Shown in pieces: positions 1 through 9,345 of a DNA stretch of 43,124 nucleotides. Numbering within the stretch: the first letter of the stretch is position 1; the number at the start of each line of letters is the position of its first letter. Below the pieces are notes generated by a model. The model did no database searches. It was not told where the DNA came from and saw nothing but the letters and a program-made list of their open reading frames with translations. The translations under genes and the position numbers were made by a program. Location: contig SUXT01000012.1 in the NCBI GenBank assembly GCA_015060835.1, positions 1 through 43,124 of the forward strand, given 5' to 3'. This stretch comes from Bacteroidales bacterium (GTDB lineage: Bacteria; Bacteroidota; Bacteroidia; Bacteroidales; Bacteroidaceae).

Positions 1-75
1 AATGAGAAGGCGAGGGCTACAGCTGCTAAATATCTTGATGCCATAGAGAATGGAGAGAGGGATTTCAGATTTTAG
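1..75 (+). CDS. hydG: HydG, C-terminal 24 residues (partial)
   Basis: The window opens inside a reading frame that ends at TAG 73-75. Its last residues read GERDFRF, which resembles the conserved C-terminus of the [FeFe]-hydrogenase maturase HydG (GERDLYF type). HydG is a radical SAM tyrosine lyase that makes the CO and CN ligands of the H-cluster. The stop lies five bases before the hydF start, so the two genes are probably cotranscribed. The assignment rests on the short tail and on the neighbour. A different gene upstream of hydF is possible but less likely. Confidence 0.7.
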   Translation, partial: NEKARATAAKYLDAIENGERDFRF

Positions 76-80
76 AGGCC

Positions 81-1268
81 ATGAGTGAAACAGCACGTTC
101 CAATCGCTATCATATAGGAATCTTCGGCAGACGCAATGCCGGAAAATCTTCGTTGATAAATGCAATCACAGGACAGGATACCTCTATAGTATCTTCTACG
201 GCGGGAACAACTACCGACACAGTGTGGAAGAACATCGAACTTCCGGGTATCGGTGCCGCAGTGCTTGCCGACACAGCCGGTTACGACGATTGCGGGCCGT
301 TGGGCGAAATGCGCGTACAGCGTACGAGACAGTCGGCTGCCCGCGTGGACCTTGCCATTATTCTGCTTGACGGTCAACCACAGGATATTGCACCGGAGAG
401 AGAGTGGGGCGCTCTGTTCGCTTCGCTGAATACACCTATAATATATGTTATGGGCAAGGGCGATGCTCCCGAAGCACAAAGTTGCTGTAAAGAGTGGGAG
501 AGTGTGCTTGCGAAAAATGTGCTGTGTGTTTCTGCAAAGACAAGAGAGGGTATTGATGAACTTCTTGCATCAATGGCTGCAATATTCAGCAGTGGCGACA
601 ATCTTGACGATATTACATATTCGCTTGCCGGTAAAGGTGATGTTGTGGTGCTTGTAATGCCGCAGGACGCCCAGGCACCGCATGGCAGACTTATACAGCC
701 GCAGGTGTTGACTCTTCGTAATCTGCTTGACAAGCATTGTCTTGCACTCTGTTGCACACCCGAAGAGCTTCCGGATATGCTCGGTATGCTGACAACCCCG
801 CCTAAGCTTATCATAACTGATTCGCAGGTATTTGCTGATGTCCAGAAGTTGACACCGCAAGGAACTGCACTTACCTCTTTTTCTATACTTATGGCGCGAC
901 ACAAGGGCGATGTCGATGCTTTTCGCGCAGGTGCACAGCTCCTGCTGAATATGCCTGAAAACGGTCGCATACTAATAGCGGAGGCCTGTTCGCATATTCC
1001 TAAAAATGAAGATATAGGGCGCGTAAAACTCCCCCGTTTGCTGCGCAAGAAGTTTGGCGAGAATCTGAAAATTGATATTGTGGGCGGAAATGATTTCCCC
1101 GAAGACCTCACACCTTATAATCTTATAATTCATTGTGGTGCCTGCATGTTTACCCGTCGCCATGTGCTCAACCGGTTACGCATGGCTAAGGCACAAGGTG
1201 TGCCTATGACAAATTATGGTATTGCCATTGCAGCGCTTACCGGAATTTTGGGTAAGGTTAAAATATAG
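81..1268 (+). CDS. hydF: [FeFe]-hydrogenase maturation GTPase HydF
   Basis: 395 residues. HydF is the GTP-binding scaffold that carries the 2Fe subcluster made by HydE and HydG and hands it to apo-hydrogenase. The N-terminal G domain has a P-loop GRRNAGKSS at residues 16-24, followed by a DTAG switch II motif. The C-terminal cluster-binding site fits the family pattern CxHx(44-53)HCxxC: C303, H305, H351, C352 and C355, with 45 residues between the two histidines. Length is normal for the family. It follows hydG by five bases and is followed by a hairpin terminator, so it is the last gene of its operon. The organism therefore probably makes H2 in fermentation. The hydrogenase itself is not in the window. 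Confidence 0.96.
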   Translation: MSETARSNRYHIGIFGRRNAGKSSLINAITGQDTSIVSSTAGTTTDTVWKNIELPGIGAAVLADTAGYDDCGPLGEMRVQRTRQSAARVDLAIILLDGQPQDIAPEREWGALFASLNTPIIYVMGKGDAPEAQSCCKEWESVLAKNVLCVSAKTREGIDELLASMAAIFSSGDNLDDITYSLAGKGDVVVLVMPQDAQAPHGRLIQPQVLTLRNLLDKHCLALCCTPEELPDMLGMLTTPPKLIITDSQVFADVQKLTPQGTALTSFSILMARHKGDVDAFRAGAQLLLNMPENGRILIAEACSHIPKNEDIGRVKLPRLLRKKFGENLKIDIVGGNDFPEDLTPYNLIIHCGACMFTRRHVLNRLRMAKAQGVPMTNYGIAIAALTGILGKVKI

Positions 1269-1361
1269 AAATTTGAATACCTTTTAACCAAATGTTCGGA
1301 TATTTGAGCATTTTCGGGAATATTCAGAACATTATTATCCATGCGAAAATATATAATTTTG

Positions 1362-1400
1362 TGCCGTCAGCAATTTGAAAATTTGCTGACGGCATTTTAA
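1362..1400 (+). terminator. Rho-independent terminator after hydF
   Basis: A perfect 12-bp stem (1362-1373 with 1383-1394) containing GCCGTCAGC, a 9-nt loop and a short T-rich tail. It lies 94 bases after the hydF stop. The rest of the 310-base gap between hydF and the ATPase operon is AT-rich, with no ORF or RNA gene that I can recognise apart from the promoter candidate at 1500. Confidence 0.8.
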
Positions 1401-1499
1401 TTCTCTTTGGTACTTACAAGGCTTCTTAATTTTTCTGAATTTTTAGAACATATATTTAATAAATAAGGTAGTTAAAGTAGGATTATAAATAAAAAGAGT

Positions 1500-1507
1500 T
1501 ATTTTTG
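1500..1507 (+). promoter_or_regulatory. Candidate -7 box of the V-ATPase operon
   Basis: TATTTTTG matches the Bacteroidetes -7 consensus TAnnTTTG and would start transcription about 65-70 bases before the ATG at 1579. No clean TTTG -33 box lies at the right distance, so this is a moderate call based on position and the -7 match. Confidence 0.45.
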
Positions 1508-1578
1508 CAGTTAATTAGGCTGACCATTTTTTGTGGTTTGCAGTAACGTATTGAGTGAAAATATTAAAAATCAATATA

Positions 1579-2163
1579 ATGGAGAATAAAATTCAAGAAC
1601 TGACCGAGAAAATTTTTAACGAAGGTGTAGAGAAAGGACGTGCTGAGGCCGAGCGCATCATTGCTGATGCAAAGGCTGAAGCTGCATCAATTATAAAAAA
1701 AGCGGAAGCTGAAGCTGAGGAAATCGCAGCAAAAGCACGCAAGGCTGCTGCCGAACTTGATGCTAACACCCGTTCGGAACTCAAACTTTATGGAGCGCAG
1801 GCAATTGGTGCGTTGAAGTCTGAGGTTGCCACCATCGTTACTGATACAATAGTAAAGGAGAATCTTGACGGGGCAATCAAAGATGGACTCCTCAAGGAGG
1901 TTATTCTTAAGATTGCCGAAAAGTGGAACTCAAACGAGCAGTTGGTTATCTCTACAGCTGAAGCTGAGGAACTGAAAGCATTCTTCGCGGCAAAGGCAAA
2001 GGCGCTGCTCGACAAGGGTGTCGAGATAAAAGAGGTAAACGGTGTGAAAGGATTCACTGTATCTCCCGCAGATGGTTCATACAAAGTGAGCTTCGGTGCA
2101 GCCGAATTCGAGTCGTTCCTCAAATCTTTTCTCCGTCCCCAGATTGTTGAACTTCTGTTCTGA
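1579..2163 (+). CDS. ntpE: V-type ATPase subunit E
   Basis: 194 residues from ATG 1579. E is the peripheral-stalk subunit that holds the catalytic head against rotor torque. The protein is rich in Ala, Glu and Lys, with a long N-terminal helix (about residues 5-75) of repeated ADAKAEA-type heptads, then a mixed C-terminal domain. I chose ATG 1579 (MENKIQELTEK) because this is the usual start of bacteroidal E subunits. The in-frame codon at 1555 would only add a short unconserved leader. It is the first gene of a seven-gene operon (E, DUF2764, A, B, D, I, K). No separate G/H partner for the stalk is visible. Confidence 0.9.
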   Translation: MENKIQELTEKIFNEGVEKGRAEAERIIADAKAEAASIIKKAEAEAEEIAAKARKAAAELDANTRSELKLYGAQAIGALKSEVATIVTDTIVKENLDGAIKDGLLKEVILKIAEKWNSNEQLVISTAEAEELKAFFAAKAKALLDKGVEIKEVNGVKGFTVSPADGSYKVSFGAAEFESFLKSFLRPQIVELLF

Positions 2164-2171
2164 TTTATAAA

Positions 2172-3014
2172 ATGAGCGAATATCATTGTTTAGTGGCAGG
2201 ATTGCCGGATATAAGTTTCGACGCGAACAAACTGAGTTTTACCGTCGAAAATTTCAAGAGCGAAATATATCCGCGTCTTACTGCCGATGATGCTGCTAAA
2301 ATCGACCTTTTCTTCTACGGATGGGACAATGCGAATATCATCAAGATACTCAAGCAGGGCAGTGATGCAGAGTTACCGCGCGTAGGAAAATTCGATGCGG
2401 AGCAGATAGCCGAACTTATCGACGCTGCTAAGTGCGGCGATGGATGCCCCAAGCCTTTCCCTTCTTATATGTACGATTTTCTCGTTTACTATTTCGAGAA
2501 TGAGGGTCGTGAAGATATTCTTTTCGAGGATGCTCTCGCAGGTCGTTACTACGACTATGCAACACGATGCGGCAACAGTTTCCTTGAATCGTGGTTCACA
2601 TTCAACAGAAACATAAACAATCTGCAGGTAGCATTCCTCGCGCGCAAATACAAGATGAATATGTCGGAGTGTATAGTAGGCGACGATGAAACGAGCGAGA
2701 CTATACGCAATTCAGCATCAAGGGATTTTGGACTTGCAGGAACAATAGACTATCTTGAACAGGTTCTCAGATTATGCGAATCGGACAAGTTGCAGGATCG
2801 CGAAAGACAGATGGATGAGCTTAGATGGAACTGGTTGGAAGAAAATTCTATATTCAACTACTTTACCGTTGAACGCATATATGTCTTTCTGCAGAAACTT
2901 GACATTGTAACACGTTGGACAAAACTCGATACCGAGGCCGGCGCCAAACGTTACAAGGAATTGATAGACGGTCTGAAAAGCGGGCTGACAATCAACGAAG
3001 AAGATTATCAATAG
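2172..3014 (+). CDS. DUF2764 family protein of V-ATPase operon (probable C-subunit counterpart)
   Basis: 280 residues, beginning MSEYHCLVAGLPDISFD, which is typical of DUF2764. Genes of this family sit between subunits E and A in Bacteroidetes V-ATPase operons, where other bacteria have subunit C (the stalk connector). The predicted fold is almost entirely helical, with no membrane segment or nucleotide site. That fits a structural role at the rotor neck, but the equivalence to subunit C is an inference from position and helical content. It starts 8 bases after ntpE and ends 20 bases before ntpA. Confidence 0.85.
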   Translation: MSEYHCLVAGLPDISFDANKLSFTVENFKSEIYPRLTADDAAKIDLFFYGWDNANIIKILKQGSDAELPRVGKFDAEQIAELIDAAKCGDGCPKPFPSYMYDFLVYYFENEGREDILFEDALAGRYYDYATRCGNSFLESWFTFNRNINNLQVAFLARKYKMNMSECIVGDDETSETIRNSASRDFGLAGTIDYLEQVLRLCESDKLQDRERQMDELRWNWLEENSIFNYFTVERIYVFLQKLDIVTRWTKLDTEAGAKRYKELIDGLKSGLTINEEDYQ

Positions 3015-3034
3015 AAAATAACAATAAATTATAT

Positions 3035-4792
3035 ATGGCAACAAAAGGAAAAGTTACCGGTGTAATTGCAAATATGGTTCTGCTGGCAGTGGATGGCCCT
3101 GTTGCGCAGAACGAAATTTGCTATATTTCTACCGGAGGCGACCGTCTGATGGCAGAGGTCATCAAGATAAACGGCGCAAAGGTATATGTTCAGGTGTTCG
3201 AAAGTACACGCCGACTGAAGATTGGAGAGGAGGCTGAATTTACCGGTCATATGCTTGAGGTTTCTCTTGCTCCGGGTATGCTCTCGAAGAACTACGACGG
3301 ACTTCAGAACGACCTCGACAAGATGGAGGGAGTATTCTTGAAACGTGGTGATTACACCAATCCCCTCGATGAAGATAAAATATGGGCATTTGAACCTATC
3401 GTTAAGGCAGGTGAGAAAGTGCAGGCTGCTGCATGGCTCGGAAAGGTTGAGGAGAATAACCAGCCTCTGAAGATTATGGCTCCCTTCTCTCTCGAAGGCA
3501 CATGGACAGTAAAATCAATAGCCGCGGCAGGAGAGTACAAGATTACGGATACCATTGCAGTGATTGTCAACGAGGCTGGCGAGGAGATGAACATCAACAT
3601 GATTCAGAAATGGCCTGTGCGTGTGGCTATGGGTAACTACAAAGAGAAGCCCCGTCCTTTCAAACTGCTTGAAACAGGTGTGCGCACAATCGATACACTT
3701 AACCCCATAGTTGAGGGTGGTACAGGATTTATCCCCGGTCCCTTCGGTACAGGAAAGACCGTGCTTCAGCACGCAATCTCAAAGCAGGCTGAGGCGGACA
3801 TCGTTATCATCGCTGCCTGTGGTGAGCGTGCAAACGAGGTTGTGGAAATCTTCACCGAGTTCCCCGAACTTATCGACCCCCACACAGGACACAAACTGAT
3901 GGAGCGTACAATCATCATCGCAAATACATCGAACATGCCTGTTGCAGCGCGTGAGGCATCGGTTTATACCGCAATGACAATTGCCGAGTATTACCGTGCA
4001 ATGGGATTGAGAGTTTTGCTTATGGCTGACTCGACATCGCGTTGGGCGCAGGCGCTGCGCGAAATGTCGAACCGTATGGAGGAACTTCCCGGTCCCGACG
4101 CATTCCCTATGGATATTTCGGCAATCATCGCGAACTTCTACAGCCGTGCGGGATACGTTATTCTGAACAACAACGAGGTTGGTTCAATCACATTCATCGG
4201 AACAGTATCTCCTGCGGGTGGTAACCTCAAGGAGCCTGTAACCGAGAATACAAAAAAGGTTGCACGTTGCTTCTACGCGCTTGAACAGGAGCGTGCCGAT
4301 AAGAAGCGTTATCCGGCAGTTAACCCCATCGATTCATATTCGAAATATATCGAATACCCCGAATTCGACAAATATATCTCAGGAATCATTAACGATGGTT
4401 GGCTTGCAAAAGTGAACGAGGCAAAGACCAGACTTCTCCGCGGAAAGGAGATTGCCGAGCAGATAAATATCCTCGGCGACGATGGTGTACCCGTAGAGTA
4501 TCATGTAACATTCTGGAAGTCTGAACTTATCGACTTTGTGGTGTTGCAGCAGGATGCCTTTGATGAGGTTGATGCCGTAACTCCTCTTGAACGTCAGGAG
4601 CAGATTTTGAATCTTGTGATGGATATTTGCCATACAAAGTTCAAGTTCGAGCATTTCCAGGAGGTTACAGTCTTCTTCAAGAAGGTAATCAACCTGTGCA
4701 AGCAGATGAACTACTCTGAGTACAAGTCAGATAAATTCAACGACTATCTTGCACAGATTCAAGAACTCATAGCAACCAAAAAATCTGCATAA
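3035..4792 (+). CDS. ntpA: V-type ATPase catalytic subunit A
   Basis: 585 residues from ATG 3035 (MATKGKVTGVIANM). Subunit A hydrolyses ATP, or makes it in reverse, in the A3B3 head. The N-terminal beta barrel is followed by the A-type non-homologous insertion and the nucleotide domain. The P-loop reads GPFGTGKT at residues 235-242, against GxFGSGKT in most A subunits. The in-frame extension back to 2915 overlaps the DUF2764 gene and is not used. Length is normal. Translation is probably linked to the upstream gene through the 20-base spacer, and ntpB follows 19 bases later. Confidence 0.97.
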   Translation: MATKGKVTGVIANMVLLAVDGPVAQNEICYISTGGDRLMAEVIKINGAKVYVQVFESTRRLKIGEEAEFTGHMLEVSLAPGMLSKNYDGLQNDLDKMEGVFLKRGDYTNPLDEDKIWAFEPIVKAGEKVQAAAWLGKVEENNQPLKIMAPFSLEGTWTVKSIAAAGEYKITDTIAVIVNEAGEEMNINMIQKWPVRVAMGNYKEKPRPFKLLETGVRTIDTLNPIVEGGTGFIPGPFGTGKTVLQHAISKQAEADIVIIAACGERANEVVEIFTEFPELIDPHTGHKLMERTIIIANTSNMPVAAREASVYTAMTIAEYYRAMGLRVLLMADSTSRWAQALREMSNRMEELPGPDAFPMDISAIIANFYSRAGYVILNNNEVGSITFIGTVSPAGGNLKEPVTENTKKVARCFYALEQERADKKRYPAVNPIDSYSKYIEYPEFDKYISGIINDGWLAKVNEAKTRLLRGKEIAEQINILGDDGVPVEYHVTFWKSELIDFVVLQQDAFDEVDAVTPLERQEQILNLVMDICHTKFKFEHFQEVTVFFKKVINLCKQMNYSEYKSDKFNDYLAQIQELIATKKSA

Positions 4793-4811
4793 CAGATAAA
4801 CCGACATTATT

Positions 4812-6143
4812 ATGGCAACTGAAGCATTTCAAAAGATATATACAAAAATTACAGCTATCACCAAAGCTACCTGTTCGCTGAAGGCAACAGGTGTAGGCTA
4901 TGACGAACTTGCTACCGTAAACGGCAAACTCGCACAGGTGGTGAAAATCATGGGTGACGAAGTTACATTGCAGGTTTTTGAAGGTACCGGCGGTATCCCC
5001 ACAAATGCCGAAGTGGTGTTTATGGGCAAAGCTCCCTCGTTGAAGGTTAGCGACCAGCTTACAGGCCGTTTCTTCAATGCATACGGCGATCCTATCGACG
5101 GTGGTCCCGTAGTTGAAGGCCGCGAGGTGGAGATCGGCGGTCCCTCTGTGAACCCTGTGCGACGCAAACAGCCTTCGGAGCTTATTGCAACAGGTATTGC
5201 AGGTATCGACCTCAACAACACCCTTGTAACAGGACAGAAGATTCCTTTCTTTGCCGACCCCGACCAGCCTTACAACCAGGTTATGGCTAATGTGGCATTG
5301 CGTGCAAAGACCGACAAGATTATCCTCGGAGGTATGGGTATGACAAACGACGACTACCTCTATTTCAAGAATCTATTCTCTAATGCAGGTGCTCTCGACC
5401 GTATCATCTGCTTCATGAATACCACAGAGGACCCTGCCGTTGAGCGTCTGCTTATTCCTGATATGTCGCTCACCGCAGCCGAATATTTTGCAGTGGAAAA
5501 GAATCAGAGTGTACTTGTGCTGTTGACAGATATGACAATGTATGCCGATGCACTTTCTATCGTATCGAACCGTATGGACCAGATTCCCTCAAAGGACTCG
5601 ATGCCCGGTTCGCTCTATTCGGATCTTGCAAAGATTTACGAGAAAGCTGTGCAGTTCCCCTCAGGAGGTTCAATCACAATTATTGCGGTAACCACACTTT
5701 CGGGAGGCGACATTACACATGCTGTGCCCGACAACACAGGTTACATCACCGAGGGACAGCTCTTCCTGCGTCGCGACAGTGATATCGGAAAGGTTATTGT
5801 CGACCCCTTCCGTTCGCTCTCTCGTCTGAAGCAGCTTGTGGCAGGAAAGAAGACACGCAAGGACCATCCTCAGGTGATGAATGCCGCTGTCCGTCTGTAT
5901 GCCGATGCTGCAAATGCAAAGACCAAACAAGAGAATGGATTCGACCTTACAGATTATGACAAGCGTACACTCTCATTTGCAAAGGATTACTCAGATAAAT
6001 TGCTGGCTATCGATGTCAACCTCGATACAACTGAGATGCTCGATGTTACTTGGGGATTGTTTGCAAAGTACTTCAAACCCGAAGAGGTGAACATCCGTCA
6101 GGAACTTATTGAAACATTTGGTAAGGTAATGCTCGAAAAATAA
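4812..6143 (+). CDS. ntpB: V-type ATPase subunit B
   Basis: 443 residues. B is the non-catalytic partner of A in the hexameric head. Recognisable features are the N-terminal barrel, the segment GVGYDELATVNGKLAQVV, the central TGIAGIDLNNTLVTGQKIP region (where A has its P-loop and B does not), and SLYSDLAKIYEKA with the conserved LTDMTMYADAL stretch. The stop codon TAA overlaps the ATG of ntpD by one base, so the two are translationally coupled. Confidence 0.97.
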   Translation: MATEAFQKIYTKITAITKATCSLKATGVGYDELATVNGKLAQVVKIMGDEVTLQVFEGTGGIPTNAEVVFMGKAPSLKVSDQLTGRFFNAYGDPIDGGPVVEGREVEIGGPSVNPVRRKQPSELIATGIAGIDLNNTLVTGQKIPFFADPDQPYNQVMANVALRAKTDKIILGGMGMTNDDYLYFKNLFSNAGALDRIICFMNTTEDPAVERLLIPDMSLTAAEYFAVEKNQSVLVLLTDMTMYADALSIVSNRMDQIPSKDSMPGSLYSDLAKIYEKAVQFPSGGSITIIAVTTLSGGDITHAVPDNTGYITEGQLFLRRDSDIGKVIVDPFRSLSRLKQLVAGKKTRKDHPQVMNAAVRLYADAANAKTKQENGFDLTDYDKRTLSFAKDYSDKLLAIDVNLDTTEMLDVTWGLFAKYFKPEEVNIRQELIETFGKVMLEK

Positions 6144-6745
6144 TGATTTCATTCCAGTATAACAAAACATCGCTTCAGCATCTCGAAAAGCAACTGAAGA
6201 TGCGACAGCGTACTCTTCCTATCATCAAGAATAAGGAGAGTGCACTGCGTGTCGAAGTAAAGAAGTGCAAGAATGAGATGGTGGAGTATGATGCCGAGTA
6301 CGAAAGACTGATGGAAAGTTACAAGGAACTTTTCGCACTGTGGAACGACTTCGATGCTTCGCTGGTGAGAACAGGTGACTTTGTAATTGAAAGACAGAAA
6401 GTGGCAGGAGTGAAAGTGCCCGTACTCAAGAATGTTGAATTTGTTGTAGCTCCTTATAGTATGTTCTGTACTCCAAAATGGTATATGGATGGAATAGAAC
6501 TGCTGAAACAGATGGCTTTGACTGCAATAAGGCGCGAACTGCTCGAAAAGAAGTTCGCATTGCTCGAAAGGGCAAGAAAGAAGACTACCCAAAAGGTAAA
6601 TCTCTTCGAAAAGGTGCAGATTCCCGGCTATCAGGATGCTATCCGTAAAATCAAACGATTTATGGAGGATGAGGAGAATTTGTCAAAATCTTCTCAGAAA
6701 ATCCTTAAATCGTTGCTCGAAAATAGAGAGGAGGCTGCCGTATGA
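6143..6745 (+). CDS. ntpD: V-type ATPase subunit D
   Basis: 200 residues. D forms the central rotor shaft, a long antiparallel coiled coil inserted into the A3B3 head. The sequence fits this: charged amphipathic helices at both ends (about residues 1-75 and 120-195) flank a short beta-rich middle. The N-terminal motif YNKTSLQHLEKQLKMRQRTL is typical of the family. Its start overlaps ntpB by one base and its stop overlaps ntpI by four (ATGA). Subunit F, which normally caps D, has no gene in this operon. Confidence 0.93.
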   Translation: MISFQYNKTSLQHLEKQLKMRQRTLPIIKNKESALRVEVKKCKNEMVEYDAEYERLMESYKELFALWNDFDASLVRTGDFVIERQKVAGVKVPVLKNVEFVVAPYSMFCTPKWYMDGIELLKQMALTAIRRELLEKKFALLERARKKTTQKVNLFEKVQIPGYQDAIRKIKRFMEDEENLSKSSQKILKSLLENREEAAV

Positions 6746-8583
6746 TTAGCAGAATGTATAAACTGACCATGCTGGTCTATCATAAGGAGTATGAGGCGTT
6801 TCTCGAAAAGTTGCGCGAAATAGGAGTAGTGCACGTTGTCGAGAAGAACAGCGGCTCGGCCGATTCGCCCGAATTGCAGTCCTTGCTTTCGTTGCACGGA
6901 CGCTGCGAGAGGGTGATGAAGAGACTCGAATCTGTTTCCCGCGAAAATGACAACGTTCCTGCCGAACCCGATAGTGCCGAGCGTGTGATTGAGAAGTGTG
7001 AAGAACTTTTCAGACAGCGCGAACAACTGTTGCAGGAGAAAGTGGCAGTGGAGAAGGATGTTGCAACAATGTCTGTATGGGGCAATTTTGACGATGCACT
7101 TGTGCAGCGGTTGTCCGACGAGGGATATGTGATAAATTTCTTCCAGACTGCTGCTAAGGCTTTTGACCCTGAGTGGGAGAGCAAATATAATGCCATTGTC
7201 GTTAACAGTGTGGCTTCGAAGCTCTATTTTGTAACTGTTACCCACAAGGGTGAGGATTTTGAGATTGAGGCAGAGAAGGTACGTATGTTACCACAGTCGC
7301 TCAGCGAACTTGAGACAAGACTACGCGATATAAATACCGAAATTATTGTATGCGACGACCGCATGGCAAGCTATGCCGAAGAGTATCTGCCTGTGCTGAA
7401 GACCTTTGCCAAGAATCTGCTTGGAAAGATGGAATTCTCGAAGGTGAAACTCGATGGCGAAAAGGTTTCGGGCGACAAACTTGTGATGCTCGAAGGCTGG
7501 GTGCCTGAGGATGCTCTGGAAAATGCAAAGACTTCGCTCGATGCAAGCAGTGTATTCTATGAGGTAAGAAGGGCTCGTCGCGGCGACAATGCTCCGGTGA
7601 AACTGAAGAACAATGCCTATACACGTATGTATGAGGTGCTGACTAAAATGTACGGTATGCCCAGTGCGACAGATTTTGATCCTACACCTATTGTGGCTCC
7701 CTTCTTCTCGCTCTTCTTTGCATTCTGTATGGGCGACGCAGGTTACGGACTTATCCTTATTCTGCTCGGATTCCTGCTCAGAAGCAAACTCGGCAAGGAT
7801 ATGAGAGGAATGATGAATCTTGTAATCACGCTCGGTATATTCACTACTGTGATTGGTGCACTGCTCGGTACTTTCTTCGGAATGAGCCTTCTTGACTCGG
7901 ATATTCCCCAAAGATTGAAGGATTTTATCGTTGCCGGTAATGTGGAACTTTTCGGTTCTGTGTACGACAAGCAGATGATTCTTGCACTTGGAATCGGTGT
8001 GGTGCACATCTCCATTGCCATGACAGTAAAGGCAATCAACAGCACTTTCTTCTACGGCTTCAAAGAGTCGTTGAGCGATTGGGGCTGGTGGCTGATTGTT
8101 GTCGGAGGCGTGTTAGTCGGTGCGCTCACATTTATGAGTGTAATACCTGCTGAGGTTTCAAAATGGGCTTTCATCGCTGTTGCCGGTATAGGTGCAGTTG
8201 GTGTCTATCTGCTCAATAATCTCCGTCGTAATGTCTTTGCAAACATCGGTGCCGGACTTTGGGATACCTACAATATGGCTTCGGGACTTTTAGGAGACGT
8301 ATTGTCGTATATCCGTCTGTTTGCACTTGGTCTTGCAGGCGGTATGCTGGGACAGACCTTCAACAGTCTTGCGATGATGGTCGTGGACGGTACTGAAGGC
8401 TTCGCTGCTGTGCTGGGCTGGATAGGCTTCGGACTGATTATTGTCTTCGGACATACATTGAATATTGCAATGTCCTGCCTTAGCGCATTTGTTCACCCGT
8501 TGCGTCTTACCTTCGTTGAGTATTTCAAGAACGCGGGATATGATGGCAAGGGTGTTGAATATAAACCTTTCAAGAATAAATAA
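6742..8583 (+). CDS. ntpI: V-type ATPase membrane subunit I (a subunit)
   Basis: 613 residues. Subunit I is the stator membrane protein that provides the ion half-channels next to the K ring. The N-terminal 320 residues are soluble and partly coiled coil. The C-terminal half has about seven or eight transmembrane segments, starting near residue 320 (PFFSLFFAFCMGDAGYG, a family signature). The essential arginine is seen in LSYIRLFALGLAGG as R525. The gene starts inside the last codons of ntpD and lies 28 bases before ntpK. Confidence 0.96.
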   Translation: MISRMYKLTMLVYHKEYEAFLEKLREIGVVHVVEKNSGSADSPELQSLLSLHGRCERVMKRLESVSRENDNVPAEPDSAERVIEKCEELFRQREQLLQEKVAVEKDVATMSVWGNFDDALVQRLSDEGYVINFFQTAAKAFDPEWESKYNAIVVNSVASKLYFVTVTHKGEDFEIEAEKVRMLPQSLSELETRLRDINTEIIVCDDRMASYAEEYLPVLKTFAKNLLGKMEFSKVKLDGEKVSGDKLVMLEGWVPEDALENAKTSLDASSVFYEVRRARRGDNAPVKLKNNAYTRMYEVLTKMYGMPSATDFDPTPIVAPFFSLFFAFCMGDAGYGLILILLGFLLRSKLGKDMRGMMNLVITLGIFTTVIGALLGTFFGMSLLDSDIPQRLKDFIVAGNVELFGSVYDKQMILALGIGVVHISIAMTVKAINSTFFYGFKESLSDWGWWLIVVGGVLVGALTFMSVIPAEVSKWAFIAVAGIGAVGVYLLNNLRRNVFANIGAGLWDTYNMASGLLGDVLSYIRLFALGLAGGMLGQTFNSLAMMVVDGTEGFAAVLGWIGFGLIIVFGHTLNIAMSCLSAFVHPLRLTFVEYFKNAGYDGKGVEYKPFKNK

Positions 8584-8596
8584 ACGTAAAATTTAA

Positions 8597-9031
<435 letters not shown>

Positions 9032-9054
9032 TCACTTGATTTATATTATTATCG

Positions 9055-9096
9055 GGGGTGCTGTTGCAAAAACGGCACCCCTGCTTTCTTTTTGTA
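9055..9096 (+). terminator. Terminator of the V-ATPase operon
   Basis: An 11-bp GC-rich stem (9055-9065 with 9071-9081, one T-G wobble) around a 5-nt loop, followed by TGCTTTCTTTTTGT. It lies 24 bases after the ntpK stop. The rest of the 314-base gap up to the glycogen synthase is AT-rich, with no ORF of note and the promoter at 9247. Confidence 0.88.
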
Positions 9097-9246
9097 AATT
9101 ACTAATCTGTTTTCTTTTGATATTTTTCACATAAGTGTCCGTATGTTTGGCTTTTTGATATACGTAATTTTCTTCTTTTGCGTGTAAATGAATTGTATTT
9201 GTGCCATTTAGGTGTGTCAAGATTTTAGTATTTCGAAAATTTGTAT

Positions 9247-9254
9247 TATATTTG
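9247..9254 (+). promoter_or_regulatory. -7 box of the glycogen operon promoter
   Basis: TATATTTG fits TAnnTTTG exactly. A TTTT at 9223-9226 stands 20 bases upstream in place of the usual TTTG -33 box. Transcription would start near 9261, giving a leader of about 85 bases before the synthase ATG. Confidence 0.6.
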
Positions 9255-9345
9255 CACACAAATAGAGGGAAAGGAAGCTTTCTCCCTATTTTGTTTTTAT
9301 TGTGACAGGGTGATTCGAGTGTGAATTACCTTATTTATTAATTAT

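Noticed and set aside
1354-1361. TAATTTTG as a promoter -7 box
   Set aside because: It ends just before the hydF terminator stem, so a transcript from it would stop at once. No -33 box lies upstream. I treat it as a chance match in AT-rich DNA.
2915-3034. An N-terminal extension of V-ATPase subunit A
   Set aside because: It overlaps the DUF2764 gene, and its residues do not match subunit A. ATG 3035 gives the expected start.
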